Shown here: positions 19,847 through 32,600 of the stretch, piece by piece | Numbering within the stretch: position 1 is the stretch's first letter | Layout of the letters: each line of letters starts with the position of its first letter | NCBI RefSeq assembly: GCF_030272615.1 | Contig: NC_081406.1 | Coordinates: 259,585,386 to 259,649,385, forward strand | DNA from: Cryptomeria japonica | Taxonomy: Eukaryota; Streptophyta; Pinopsida; Cupressales; Cupressaceae | Length of the DNA: 64,000 nucleotides | Reading direction: 5' to 3' | Translations under genes and position numbers: made by a program | Notes under the pieces: generated by a model | The model's input: the letters and a program-made list of their open reading frames with translations, nothing else | Databases searched by the model: none | Told to the model about the DNA's origin: nothing

Positions 19847-20936
19847 TGTTGGAACCAAGGAACACTGAAAAGGGAGTTAATTAGTGTTCAACAATTTTTA
19901 ACTTTAATAACCTAATCTTTCAACCACTTAATGCAAATGAAGTAAAATGCAGAAACACAAAACCAAGATCAACAACACCACAACACCAAGATCTTCATGT
20001 GGAAACCCAGTTAAGGGAAAAACCATGGTGGGATTCAAACCCACAATATTAATATACTCTAGTAGAAGTATAAAAACATTACATAAGGGAAATGCACATG
20101 CATTTAGGCACACTGCCTAGAGCTCACTGCTCAAATTACAATAAGGGCTACAACCTAGAAGGTTCACTACCTTAAAAAATGATTATAAGAGGTATAAGAA
20201 AGTTTGAACTATTTAATAGCATCAACAAATGCCTGAGTATAGTTCAAGTTAAGCACAAAATATAATTGTCTCACTGCTCTGAGACTCTCTACTCTGCTCT
20301 GATATTCTTCATTATACTGAAGCACCAATCTTCCAACTGCACACGTAAAACTATGCACAACCTCTCATAAACACTTCAAAAATAACCATAAATCTACCAA
20401 ATGATCAAATGAATAGGTCTAGTATATCCACAACATCAATTTAGAACAATTCCATGTCGGCCCAAAAACCATATAACACACAAATGAAACATGTTACCCA
20501 AGTCAGCTCAATCCGATAAAAAAAACTAGGTAGACCAAAATCAAATGTCCACATGCTTCCCATATGACAACTCAACAACTTCAAACATGCAAACAATTTC
20601 CAAAATTACTCTGCATAATCCGCACATAAAATCTTCACATGCTACTGCCACAAAACACTGTTTTACTAGAAAACTATCTACCAGATCTTCCAACTCACCC
20701 AAAAAAAATCATCGGAGGCCACAATCCTAGAATAATGTATATCACATGACAACAATGATTCTCTAAGATCCATGACACAAAATACTCAACACAACTAATC
20801 TACCAATGAAAACATTGTACACTGGACCTCAATCAAATTTTCAGAATGAATGAGTCATAAACTATGGATTGGATATCTGACTCAAGCTACCATCAATGAC
20901 AACATATGATCATCAATGTAGTGTCTCTCGCCAACA
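19847..20936 (-). repeat. 3' LTR of the non-autonomous Copia-like element
   Basis: 1090 bp, TG at 19847 and CA at 20936. The element-sense start is TGTTGGCGAGAGACAC. The part from about 20141 matches 24840-25335 and 29066-29391. The distal part (19847-20140) holds the R-U5-like segment with GTTTTTCCCTTAACTGGG, missing from the other LTR. Confidence 0.85.
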
Positions 20937-20950
20937 ATCTCCCCCTTCAA
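20937..20950 (-). other. Polypurine tract of the Copia-like element
   Basis: Element sense GTTGAAGGGGGAGAT directly precedes the 3' LTR start TGTTGG. The autonomous Copia at 50581 has a very similar tract (AAAGGGGGAGAT). Confidence 0.88.
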
Positions 20951-21129
20951 CACTTAGTAAAAAATGAAAACCAAAATATATACTATTGGACTCCAAAGAA
21001 TCAAAGAATCAAATATCTCCTCCTAAGATCAACATTTTTCACTCATCTATTCTCCCCCTTTGACATCAATCACAATGATATGGTTTCAAAAATCAAAAAT
21101 GATATTTACATATGCACACACAATCCTTA

Positions 21130-23217
21130 TACACTCACAAAAATTTAAAGATGTTAGCATAAGACTTCTTCAATAAGTATAAGTGGTTGTCCCAACCTTT
21201 ATGCAGATTCTCCAACACGGTTATGAATCCATTGAACAAGTAAGATTGTGCCTCTACTAACTTTACATCTTCCGGACCACCGCTGACCAAAGCATCTTGA
21301 GTATCTTTGAGAGCACCCAACATAATGTCTAGCTTAGGAGTAATGAGACTCCTAACTTCTCCAACTCTACCAATTATTCTCTCCCGGTCATGGTTTAGGC
21401 TTCTGATTTTCTCAGGAAATGATATTACTCAATTCTCGTGACTACTCAATGATACCGACAGGGTATTAACTGTCTCAAATATGCATTCAATCTCACTCTC
21501 ATGCACCTTAGACATCTACTCAATATTTGTAGTGAGCTTGTTCAAGGATATACATGATTTATACAAGTTTCCACCTTCTGACAATGCATATTTCATGCTC
21601 TTCACACACTCTCCTAAAGTGAATCTGTCTTTGGCAATCATTCTTTTTAAGTTTCAAAGCCTCTTTGCATTGAATTCCTTTTGGACCTTTTCCTAAGCTA
21701 ACTTTTCAAAAGATTCAAAATGTTTATCTACATAATTAATTAAACTCCTTAATTGTCCAGATGGAGTGTTTGTGGTATCTTTTTGAAACAAAGGCATCAA
21801 CTTTTCAAAAACATTGGTTGCCAAGGTTAGCAACATACTATCCTCAATATGGGATTTCAAAACATCCTCAATAGCCTCGACTTGTGCAAAATATGTAAGT
21901 TGAAGCTTTTGGATTGGGGATATAGAGACAAGTTTTATCAGAACTTGAATGAACTTTGGATAATCAATCACTTTCTTTCTCTTCATTGTCTTAGCAATGT
22001 CTTTTGCCTCAGACTTGACTTCAATCTTGACCTCCACTTTTTCTTTTTATATAACTTCTCTCAAGAATTGGAGGATCAACTACAACAACCAAAGGATTCT
22101 CAACCTTGTCCTTTCCATCACCTACTTTCCTTGTATCCTCTTATCTAGCTTCTTCTTGCATACTGACCTCTACTTGCTCATCAGTGTGAACTTTTAGAAC
22201 AAAAGTGTCATCTATTGTCTGTTCAGCTTTCAGATTGACTTGTGATGTCATTTCTTGTTCTTTAGAATGAGGTTCTGGCCCTTTAGCCTCATTTACCTCA
22301 TACTGATTATCCAACAAAAGATTTGTCAAAATCTTTTCAGTCTCTTTTTCAACTTCATCTATCTTTCCTAACATGATTTTGTTTACCTTGTGCTTACTCT
22401 TAAACTCACTCTTTGCTAGTTTAAGCAATATGTCAATCTCTTCTTTAGTAATAACTGAACTTAGGCTAACTAATACATACTCCTTTAGTCTCTCATCTTC
22501 TTAATATTCTTGATAAGCTCACTCTGAAACAACTCAAAATATCATACTTCTTACTCTCTCTCATCATCTCAAATGTGACATAAATGGCAGTACCAGAAAT
22601 AGAACTTTCTCTGCTAGAATAATCTATTTTATACCCAATGGACATTGATGTGAACTTGATGTCATGCTCCAAGATACCATTAATTATCATTGCCCATTTA
22701 TCAAATTTTGACCCTGTCGCATTGGTTACAATGTCATTCTTCATAGCCTTTAGGGATGGCATTTCTCCGGATGCACATAATCTAGTTACAACTTGAACGA
22801 CTGTCTTGGTAATTTTATTAGGCTTATCCAACCATATAAATTCATCATGAACTCAACTCAAGATGAACTAGATGCATTCCTATTCATAGAAAATCATAAA
22901 TCTGATGAACTACACAAATCCTTGTCTTCCAAGCCTTGAAATTTCAGTTTCAACAGCGAACTTTTACCTACTAGCTGATTGTTGTACAGATTCAGTATTT
23001 GAAAGCTACCCAATTCCTCAATGGGATAGTGCATGTATACCCTAATATCTTCTATATGAAGTACTATGCAAGGTATCGATGAAAATGCACTTTTAGGATC
23101 ACCCTCCATGGAAATAAATGGATGGTTCTTGAAGCTCGAACGTGCACACTCAGTGATTTCAACAACCAAAGGAGTTACAGTACTAGATGTAGCCATCTTA
23201 TCGACTTCAAATATCAA
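21130..23217 (-). pseudogene. Unfamiliar second coding region in the position of pol
   Basis: Five minus-strand frames in three registers read as one decayed protein. From 23217: a segment with HPFISMEGDPKSAFSSI and VYMHYPIEELG; 22831-22493 with ITKTVVQVVTRLCASGEMPS and SISGTAIYVTFEMM; 22428-22141, Lys/Glu-rich; 22037-21693, helical; 21323-21135, helical. None shows a protease, DDE, YVDD or RNase H motif. I have a general memory of similar ORFs in gymnosperm repeats but cannot name a family. Its place after gag and before the purine tract suggests it rides in the element in place of pol. Frameshifts and stops make it non-functional here. Confidence 0.6.
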
Positions 23218-23639
23218 ACTTCAACCAAAAAGGGGCTTCATTGTTAAATACCTTTCAATAGGATGCAAGATCGCACACCAAATCTGGATATCACTTCAGA
23301 ATCTCTATAAATTCTCCTTTACTACGTTCTTATGATCATTCTCTTTGAATACAAAGTGAGAAATGAATGGTTAATTTGCCTTTTATCCTTCACATACCTA
23401 ACTTTTCATTGTAATAAATGCATTTTGCCCTAATATTTTTGAATACTCTGTATTTCACATAGATCTTTTACGGGCCTTCATATCGGCTCGAACTCTTCCA
23501 AAAATCCATCATAGATATATGTGATCATCACATATACCTCTATAACCTGCTGGAATCAGGTACAAATCTCCAACAAGGGGTTTGAAAGATTTTCATGAAA
23601 ACCTCCCCCTAAGGCCGAATGCCCTAGTTATCGGATGAG

Positions 23640-24812
23640 GATTCTGCATCGGAATCAAGTGTGGACCCATTTCCTACCTTTGAATCGCTCTTCTTCACCC
23701 AAGTCTTGTTCATCTGATCTCTTCAATTTTTTCTTTTTCTTTATCATCTACCTTCTCATTCTTGTTCTTATCTTTTGGGCCTCTCTAGTTCACATTTATG
23801 CTTCTACAATACTTAGCAATGTGGTCGAATTTGTTGCAAACATAAAAAACAAAATTTCCTTGCATAGGTTTGAAGTTCATCTTATTTCTTCTTGGTCTAT
23901 ACTGATTAGCAACATGTCTAAACCTATCACATGCATAGCATCTGACATTCCTATTTTAAAATTTATTCAACACACTTATGCATACATTTTCCTTATGACC
24001 ATACTTATTACATTTGAAACATTGACCGGTAAAAGATGGACTAGAATTGTTCATCCTATTTTTGCATTGACTAGCTATATGACCAAATAATTTATTACAA
24101 ACAAAAAAGTTACCATTGATTTTATGATCATTAGGTTTCCTTACCAAAGGATTTCTTTAGTTGTTCTTTTGTTGAGCTGACTTGGAGCTTTCACCTTTCT
24201 CATATCCAAGACCTTGAGTATCATTGGGATTCTTTGACTTGCAAGCATCTCATCTAGTGGCTGAGCCGATCCAAAAATTCTCCTTGTACTCATTTGCAAC
24301 ATCAAGATCATATTAGAGAAGGAGGACATACTTTCTAAAATCTTCCTCATGATCTCTGGCATCTTGAAGGTCACCCATCAACTATCCATTTTCATTATCA
24401 AGTCTGCAACATTTTCAGATTTATCTTTCAAGGACTAAGAAAGCTTTTCCTCATTCTTCTTCTTTTCTTCAATCTCCCTTGTCAATTTCATCACAATGGC
24501 TTCCATCTCATTCTTCTAAAGTGCATTAGCTCTAGCAAGTCTGTCACATTCTTCTATCTTTTCCTTCAGGGTTTCTTCATCAATGCTTTGACTTTCTTTC
24601 TCCTGAAGCTCATCAACAAGCTCCTTTCTCTTTTCCTTGGACTTAGTTTCTCCTTTAATGTATAAATGGAATTTTCAGCATCCTTTCCCGGACTTTAGCT
24701 TTGGACTGATCAAGATCATCAAGTGCAACAAGTAGCTATTGTCTAAGACCACTGCAATCCATTAAGATACCTTCTCGAATCTTCCTCAAGTTGTTAGCCT
24801 CATTTTGAGGAA
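23640..24812 (-). pseudogene. Copia-type gag with coiled coil and CCHC knuckles, frameshifted
   Basis: From the primer site leftward the minus strand gives a Glu/Lys-rich coiled coil (ELVDELQEKESQSIDEE near 24610, LTREIEEKKKNEEKL near 24460), then LDEMLASQRIP (24240-24270), known from plant Copia gag, then CCHC knuckles: CNKLFGHIASQC and CFKCNKYGHKENVC (23970-24100), followed by two further knuckle-like segments near 23830-23940, one with Cys changed to Tyr. At least one frameshift (near 24141) and several stops break it. The role would be RNA packaging. Confidence 0.8.
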
Positions 24813-24828
24813 CTCAACTCTGATACCA
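24813..24828 (-). other. Primer-binding site of the Copia-like element
   Basis: Minus strand TGGTATCAGAGTTGAG, the initiator-Met type, two bases from the LTR end at 24831. Confidence 0.9.
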
Positions 24829-24830
24829 AT

Positions 24831-25335
24831 TGTTAGGCTACAACCGAGAAGGCTCACTACCTTACAAAATGATTATAAGAGGTACAAGAAGGTTTGAACT
24901 ATTTAATAGCATCAAAAAATGCCTCAGTATAGTTCCGGTTAAGCACAAAATACAACTGCCTCACTCCTCTAAGATTCTCTGCTCTGTTCTGATATTATGC
25001 ATTATACCAGAGCACCAATCTTCCAACCACGCACATGAAATTGTGCATAACTACGCATACGGACTTGAAACATAACCATTGATCTACCAAATGATCAAAT
25101 CAATCAGTGTAATATCTCTAGAACATCAAATTAGGACAACTCAATCCACCCAAAAACCGCATCACACACAAATGAAATGTGTTACCCAAGTCGGCTCAAT
25201 ATGATAAGAAACAACTAAGTGGACTAAAACAAAATGTCCGCACACTTTCCACATGATGGCTCAACAACCTCGAACACGCAAACAACCACTCAAATTACTC
25301 TGCACGATCCACACATAGAATCTTCACATGCTACT
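24831..25335 (-). repeat. 5' LTR of the Copia-like element, inner part
   Basis: Matches 20141-20645 at moderate identity. In element sense it ends TAGCCTAACA next to the primer site; about 290 bp of the U5 side seen in the other LTR is absent. It breaks at 25335 where the 3.7-kb element is inserted and resumes at 29066. Confidence 0.85.
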
Positions 25336-28300
25336 TGTAATGCCCTGCCAGGAACCCTGAAGGAAAACCCACAACAAGGGTGAAATAATTTTTTTTTTTT
25401 TTTTAAGTATAAACATCATAAGTGCATTTACACAACATGCACGATAACACAAGCAGAAGACTTACACCAGAATTCCTTAAGGGTTACCAATGAAGAATTA
25501 ACTTCAAGAATAAATTTCACAACATCATAAATCCACATGTGCATCATTAACTCAATGATCACAAGAAGCCATAAACAAATAAAGATTCATCATTGAAAGA
25601 TTGAAAGGATACAACATAATTTCCACTTCAATAAGCATTTACTAACATCATCAAGGAAACTGATAAAAACATCCCAACATAGGATTACATTGCTCTTCCA
25701 ATACATAGCTTCTCAATAAACACTAAAGTATAGATCTCATCCAATTACAAGGTTACATAAGATCAATATAACAATGACCACATAGGTCTCCAAATAAAAA
25801 AAATCTTCAACAAGAGATGAAGCATGAGCCACGAACCACGAAAACACCTGCGAAGCCAATCCTTGCATGAAGGCACAAATCTGAACATCCGATGGGAAGT
25901 GGCACTACCACCCGACCATGTAATTCCCAAATGGAATCACCCCACAGTGCTAGGAGATAGCTGAGGACCCTCAAACAAGCATAAGCATGACATGGTCAAC
26001 AAAATAATACGACTCCATGATAGCACAATAAGACTCCACAAGAATCTAGGTGACTCAATATCACAAACACAAGTGAACTGACATCATAAAACACCAGTGA
26101 ACCAAATGAGAGAATGTCATCGCATAGCTTACATTGGCTACCTTGGTATAGCCTCCATAGGTCCCGACTCACTATCTTGGTAACCTCTCTCGACCGTCTA
26201 GCTCCAACTAAGTCTCATGTGGACCCTACCAACCTTTCGTGAAGACAAGGTGGTTGATTTGCCATTCCAGGCCTTCTCGCAACATTATGAGCCATGTACT
26301 AGCACTCATCGATGCACGAGGTACAATTATCTTTATTAATGTTATGATACTACCCACCTAATCAATTCATTAGATTACCAGTCATTATTTGACTTTCGCT
26401 GGGTTGTAATACCTACCACTTTGGGTGCAACCCCCAAGCGAAAGTGACTCTCTCAAAGGACACAACACAAGCATGGTCACTCCTCAAGGACCCTATGGCG
26501 AAGTAGACAACCATAACACCACTATCAGAAGCAAGTAGTCAAACAAGGACATACTGACTCTTGGCTAAGGCAAAGACATTACATGGTTAAGACAATGAAG
26601 CCAACATATATCACCTAGTCAAAGTACCAATAACACCACCACATGATGACTAAACCACATACCAAAATATCACAATATACACTTGCAAGGACAACTAAAT
26701 ACATCAAGTCTGCACTTAGACAATCTTTAAAAATATCAGCATCATAAGCACTTGCAACATCATTGATTGAATCATAAATAAAACACTCTTTCTAGCAGTC
26801 ACATTATTTAAATTCCAAATCAATATCCATCAGGAATGAAATCTACATTACACATTCCACCGAATAAAACATGAATTCCAAACAGACATTTAAATCATTT
26901 TTAGAATATATCCAAAACTTACTAATTTGAATCTCTAATTCATGCCTTAATTTTCATTGATAAATTTATTAACCACATAATAAAAATCACATGATAATCA
27001 CATTACATCACACAATACCACTTTAAACATTCCATTTATAAAATTTAAGTTCTTAGCATTAATCATTTTTGAGACCGGTGAGGGCTCAAAACTAAGCAGG
27101 GGTCAAACCAACCCGTGGATGTGTTGCTGCTGGGGGCAACAGACACTACCTACCGGTAGTGCTGCTACCATTGGTAATAGCCCTACCGACCGGTGGTTGC
27201 CTCTACCAACCGGTAGCGGTACTGCCGACCAGTAGTGCCCAATACCAACCGGTAGTGGTACAACTAATCGGTACTACCCACTACCAACTGATAGTGGTAC
27301 TGCTAACTAGTAGTGCTGCTACCTGCGGGTAGCAGACACTACCGGCCCATGTGATGAGGCAAGCCCATCACAGGAGCATTAAAGTCCACAAGAGAGGCAC
27401 AAGAAACATGCCTCCAAGCATTCTAAAACCAAAAAGACACAAAATCAATAACCACAAGGAACATTCCATTTCCAGAATTATTTCACGAGCACACACATAT
27501 AGTGCCAATTTCCAAAATCTCAAGGAAAAGATTACCAGCAAGGTAGATGGTGAAATAAACACACTGGAAAGAATGACTAACCAAATCTTGACAATTTAGA
27601 AACAAGGAAGCACCTAGCCAACCCAATCTAAAGTTCATTCTTTCAAAAGAAGAGGTAAAATAAGAAATTGATTGCTATGAACAAATAACACACAACAAAG
27701 AAGAAATGAATGATTCATTTCCTAAATGCAACCATGTGCTTATAGCATCACAAAATCAACTATATCAAGCAATCTTTCTTCCATTTCAACATTTCAAAAA
27801 GAATCTATAGGAAGATTGTATAAATCTCCATACACAAGAAACAAACTGAAAATTTCAAAACAAATTCAAAACAAGAAGGGAACCTCCAACCTTGAAGCAA
27901 TTAGCAAGCAAAGAGATGAAGAAAATCCAGTCTTGCAGTCAGGTTGAATTTCCAGCTCCTCCAGGAATTTTCTCTCCAAAAATTCTCTTCTTCTCCTACC
28001 GTGAATGCCCGAAATGGATGCCCAAAAATATCTTTTAACCCAAGCTTCTAGGTTAAAGTTTTTCATCCAATCACATTTAAATATTTTAAAACTAAAAGGC
28101 AATCGGATTTATTTCTTTTCCCAAAATTAATTCTTTTCCAACAATTAAAATGAAAAAGCAAAAGTCAAATGGAAAAGCAAAAAGGAAAGCTTTTTATTTA
28201 TTTCTTTTTTCAAAATACTTTCTTCCAACATAAGCATTTTACCTTTTTAAATGGCTAGGCAATTTATTTATTTCACAAAATAACAATGCAACTTTACAAA

Positions 28301-29060
28301 ATAAATTAAGCCATTTAACCATTTAATCTAGCAATCATTAATTTAAATAAATCAATAATCATAGAGCATATTAATTAAATGATTACGCCAACACAAGATA
28401 GCATCATCCATTTAAATTAAATAACCATTTAAATAAATGGAAACACTCAAAACCAAGAAAGATCAAATGATGACTCTCAAATGACCAAACCAAGGCACCA
28501 TGACATGCATACCAGCTAGACGGGGAAACACAACCATCTGACAACACTCATATGAGTGTAACTGCAGTCAAGCTAGGGTACAACAACTATCTCCTCCACT
28601 CCCATCGAATATATAAGGCATGCTCAGACTTGTGAAACCAGGTGGAGTCAATACCTCGTACCTACCCGGTACTAGTACCTGCAATGTCCTGCACCAAAGA
28701 ACCACACATGCATATAGACCAATATATATACAGACATGGTAGGAGAATCGTGACGTTCCCTGTCTCACTGGAGTGAGTGAAGGAAAATCATCCCCTCGCA
28801 TCCCAATACACTTGCAAACACGCAACATACAAATAACGCATTGCAATATAAGGGAAAAGTGTCAGTCTATGATAATGATCCATAAAAATAACATTACTCA
28901 TAAGCACTGAGATACTACGTAAAATCATACACCATAACCCCAGATAAAGCATGAAATAACATCGCATAATATCCGAATTAAAATACAATAATGTTCCACA
29001 GAACAGTCACTGAAGTAACTCAAAACATACAAAAGAGGCTAATCGAGGAGGGGTACTACA
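25336..29060. mobile_element. 3.7-kb solo-LTR-like insertion with 5-bp target duplication
   Basis: Starts TGTAATGCCCTGCC and ends GGGGTACTACA, and is flanked by CTACT on both sides (25331-25335 and 29061-29065), inside a sequence that is uninterrupted in the sister LTR at about 20640. The two ends are imperfect inverted repeats (10 of 14). I see no internal LTR copy, no primer site and no coding motif, so a solo LTR of a large family is the simplest reading; a small non-coding element is the alternative. It contains the minisatellite at 27140-27355. Confidence 0.82.
27140..27355. repeat. GC-rich minisatellite with CTACCGACCGGTAGTGG-like unit
   Basis: About nine degenerate units of ~22 bp centred on the palindrome ACCGGT with flanking CTACC/GGTAG arms. 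It is much richer in GC than the surrounding element. Confidence 0.8.
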
Positions 29061-29065
29061 CTACT

Positions 29066-29391
29066 GCCACAAAACACTATTCTACCAGAAAATTATCTAT
29101 CGGATCTTCCAACTCACCCAAAACTTATCATTGGAGGCTACAAACCTGGAATAATGCATATCACATGACCACAATGCTTCTTCGATGTCCATGATACCAA
29201 ATACTCAACACAACTGATCTACCAATGAAAACATTGTACACTCTGCCAGATAACCTATTCTTCTCATTGGACCTCACTGGACCTCAATAAATCTTCTGGA
29301 ATGAATGAGTCATGAACAGCAGATTGGATATCTGATTCAAGTTTCCATCAATGACAACATCTAATCATCAATGCAGTGTCTCTTGCTAATA
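29066..29391 (-). repeat. 5' LTR of the Copia-like element, outer part
   Basis: Continues the match to 20645-20936 after the 3.7-kb insertion. The terminal CCAACA of the sister LTR is CTAATA here, both differences being C-to-T type. Confidence 0.8.
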
Positions 29392-29670
29392 GGGTGGTCT
29401 GTTTCGAACAACACCCCTAAACCTGTTGATGTGTGGGGTCGAAAAGATGAAAAGAACCCTTCGCCACCTCCCTCAGCTACTACCTTAGCCTCTTAGTAAC
29501 TGCTTTTTTAGTATTCATTTTTTTGGGCGCTGCTTGTAGTTCTTTATTTTTTTGGTTTTCGGGGCTTTTCCTGAGTGGCTCTCAAGGAGTGATCTTGTAT
29601 CCTCCTAACTTTTTTTTGTTAATAGTGTAGCTTTAAATAATTAATGGAAATTCTTATTCATACAAAAAAA
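29392..29670 (+). pseudogene. LINE 3' end (right part)
   Basis: Resumes the LINE frame interrupted at 19846 (GWSVSNNTPKPVDVWG, then a Pro/Ser-rich end and a stop near 29490). It is followed by an untranslated tail with GTTTTCGGGGCTTTTCCTGA, GGAGTGATCTTGTATCCTCC and a short A run near 29660, typical of plant LINE 3' ends. Confidence 0.6.
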
Positions 29671-32600
29671 TGGTGGTCTTTTTCCTCTGTGTGCCAACCA
29701 ATCTTCACAAAACTAAGGTCAACCAACCTATATCTACCTGTAGCCAAAAAAAGGGCCTGCTAATAATGAGTACACTTCCAAATAAAGGATGGATGCTTGC
29801 TAAATAGTAATAAGATGATGACATGCACTCACTCACAAAAGAGCCGATGACAACCTCCTTAAAATCTAATTGACCATGGGACAAATGCATGAAGACACAA
29901 AGGGAACACTTTTTAACGCTTCCTCTATACAATGTGCAGTTTAGGTGGATGGATATTCATGGATCCAAAATCCATACATTGTAGGGAATCATACTAAAAA
30001 TTACAAGCTATGGGTACTCATATCCAAACCCCCAAAATTGGGAACCACACTTAGTCTACCCCCACTTATATGGGGGACCTATTTCACCATGTGAAAAGGT
30101 TGACTCCAATCCCACATTAGCAATAAGAGTTTACATGAGAATTTAAAATATTCAAAATAACACCTAAATCAAAGACCATAATATAAAACATGATTTCAAA
30201 CAAATCAAAGAACATTTTAATAATAACATTAAATAATCATTACAAAATAACTATAACAATAACATTGAACAATCATTATAAAATAGCTATATTTAAGGTT
30301 TTTTTTTTCTATCTTGAAGAGATTTCCAAAACATTGCAAATTATTGGAGTTACTTCAAGCTTATTTTCTTCCCAAGCATTCTTCTCTACTCTTTCTTCTC
30401 TCCTCCATTTAAGAAAATTATGCTAAAAAATAGAATCAAAATTTCTCTCCCACCTCAAGTGAATTACATAAATTTAAAAGGCGAACCTTCTTATACATGG
30501 ATGTGGGGATGAAAAATGTTATCTTCATACCTAATTTATCACAAATCCTAAACTCTCCCGAGATGAGACACCTAGTTGCCTTGGGAATCTCGATGTGTCT
30601 CCACTTGGAGATTCCCAAAACTTGAGAAATGTTTCCATGTGGAATCCTAATTATATGAGTAATACGAAAAATCTTGTTTTGTTTTAACTACCCTAAACCA
30701 AATAGAGAATAAGATGTGGTGTCACCTTTTCCCTCTTAGCGACTTTTTATTTTCATCACTTTTAGGAAATAAAAAATTCAAGATGCTTAAAAATAATTTT
30801 AAAAATATTTGTATGGTTCAAAAAAAACCTTTACGAGCCTAGACCTAACACCTAGGACTAAAATTTTGATAAAATAACCTAGTTCAAGTAATTAAAATCC
30901 TAAAAAAACTCACACAAGAAAATGACCCTTATTAAAGAAATTCAAAAGACCATCCCTAATAAGTAATTTCTCATAACCAGAGAAGATTTACACCACTAAG
31001 AATATTAGACTCACATACACATATCACAACATTTGCACATTAAAAAAGGACCTTGGTTCCTCTAAATGAATTAAGATAAGGTGCATTGGTAGAAACACAA
31101 TTGGGCTTTCTATCTACCCCAAAATTCTCATTCAAACTTGACATACACAGTTGATGCATAATCATTAGTATATTATATGCAATCAACAAACTCGAAGCAT
31201 TGGTAACCAATTTTAATCATACCACAATAACACACTTAAAATCAAATATCCATAAAATTCATTCACTAAATCACATTGAAATTTTCATATCTAGCCACAC
31301 AATTAAGTATTTTATACATTATAATATTATTTTAATAAGCCTCATGTCTGGAAATCACCTAAGCAAAATCCTCTAATATCACATTTTGTCTGCAAGATAA
31401 CATTAATCATATCAATTCAGTTATGTATATTCAATCTAATAAAATTCTATAATTATCAAAAAACCATGACATCTCCAAATTAAATTCTATCACCTTTAAC
31501 GAATTAGTAACCAAATAACCCATATAACCACGCAACAATACCAATTATGTCTATATACTCAAAATCAACATCTATAGTTCTCACTATAGTAATACTTGAA
31601 ACGTGTCAAGTGATGAAACCACTAATGTCACAATAGAATTGAAATACCTTATAACAAAAATCTATTAAGAGATAACATGATTAGGAATTATTGAGGAAAG
31701 GATCTTGCTTCTATCACAAAGATACCATTGAATGTACCTATGGATTTGTATTTCATTTCATAATAAAGTTTGAATTCAAATCTTTGATTAGTCTTGGCCA
31801 TAATATAATCCCATTCTTAAAATTAATTCATTTTATTTATGCATAACATAACAATATTGATACCAATAATCCAAATCATGCACTATTCATTTTTACTTAG
31901 TATAAGGAGAATAACATAAATATGGCAAAGAAATTGACCATTAAAAAAGAGGCCAAGGTTATACTTCAACACTAACATATTTCATCATCTTGTAATCTTC
32001 ATCACCATGAAATGAAGTATGATTTTATTCTTCAAGTGAACAACTAGACATCAATACGAATTCAATAATGCCATTAGTTATTGCAAGATCCTATATGTGA
32101 GGAATTTCATAAGCCTCCATATTTGTAAATGAGCTTCCAAAGCCATATGTAACTCGTGAAGTAGCCCAAACTATTTCAACATCAGTTTCCATTTATTAGA
32201 TTTATCTTGAGGATGACCACACAAAGTTAAATGAATCAATGCTACCTATAATAATAATCTTCTATCTCATACATTCTTAGTATTAATGTGTGTCACACTA
32301 AAGAAAATCAAAAAAATTCATTGTAGCACTCTTCATGCATCTCTTTAAATTATGCTCACTATATTTGAAAGGATGTCATTAGCAATCCCAAAGAATATCA
32401 AATTTGAACACCCACCACCATGCTTTTGAGGTTCTGTGCAACCATTATACACATGTTGAATCTTTTTATCTGGCCGCAATTTGATGAAGATGCCACATTC
32501 TACTTTTACTAAGACCAACTTAATTACCCAAACTTATTAGTACAATAAGTGCCTGACAAGTATGACTTTGAATATGACTAACCATACATAGCATCAAAGC

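Larger units (their letters stand above)
19847..29391 (-). mobile_element. Non-autonomous Copia-like LTR element with a nested insertion
   Basis: Read right to left: 5' LTR (24831-25335 plus 29066-29391), primer site TGGTATCAGAGTT, gag with coiled coil and CCHC knuckles, an unfamiliar second coding region, purine tract, 3' LTR (19847-20936). The LTRs are recognisably the same but well diverged, and the 5' LTR lacks about 290 bp present in the 3' LTR (19847-20140). No protease, integrase, reverse transcriptase or RNase H was found, so it would depend on a partner. A clean target duplication is not visible; AGTGG at 19842 and GGTGG at 29393 are near matches. Confidence 0.85.

Noticed and set aside
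20020-20045. Minus-strand GTGGGTTTGAATCCCAC resembling a tRNA T-arm
   Set aside because: No acceptor stem, anticodon arm or CCA-side partner around it. The segment lies in the R-U5-like part of a Copia-like LTR, where the related element has a different sequence.
23635-24090. 151-codon plus-strand ORF with hydrophobic stretches, membrane-protein-like
   Set aside because: It is the reverse strand of the gag zinc-knuckle region; CCHC motifs on the minus strand explain it better.
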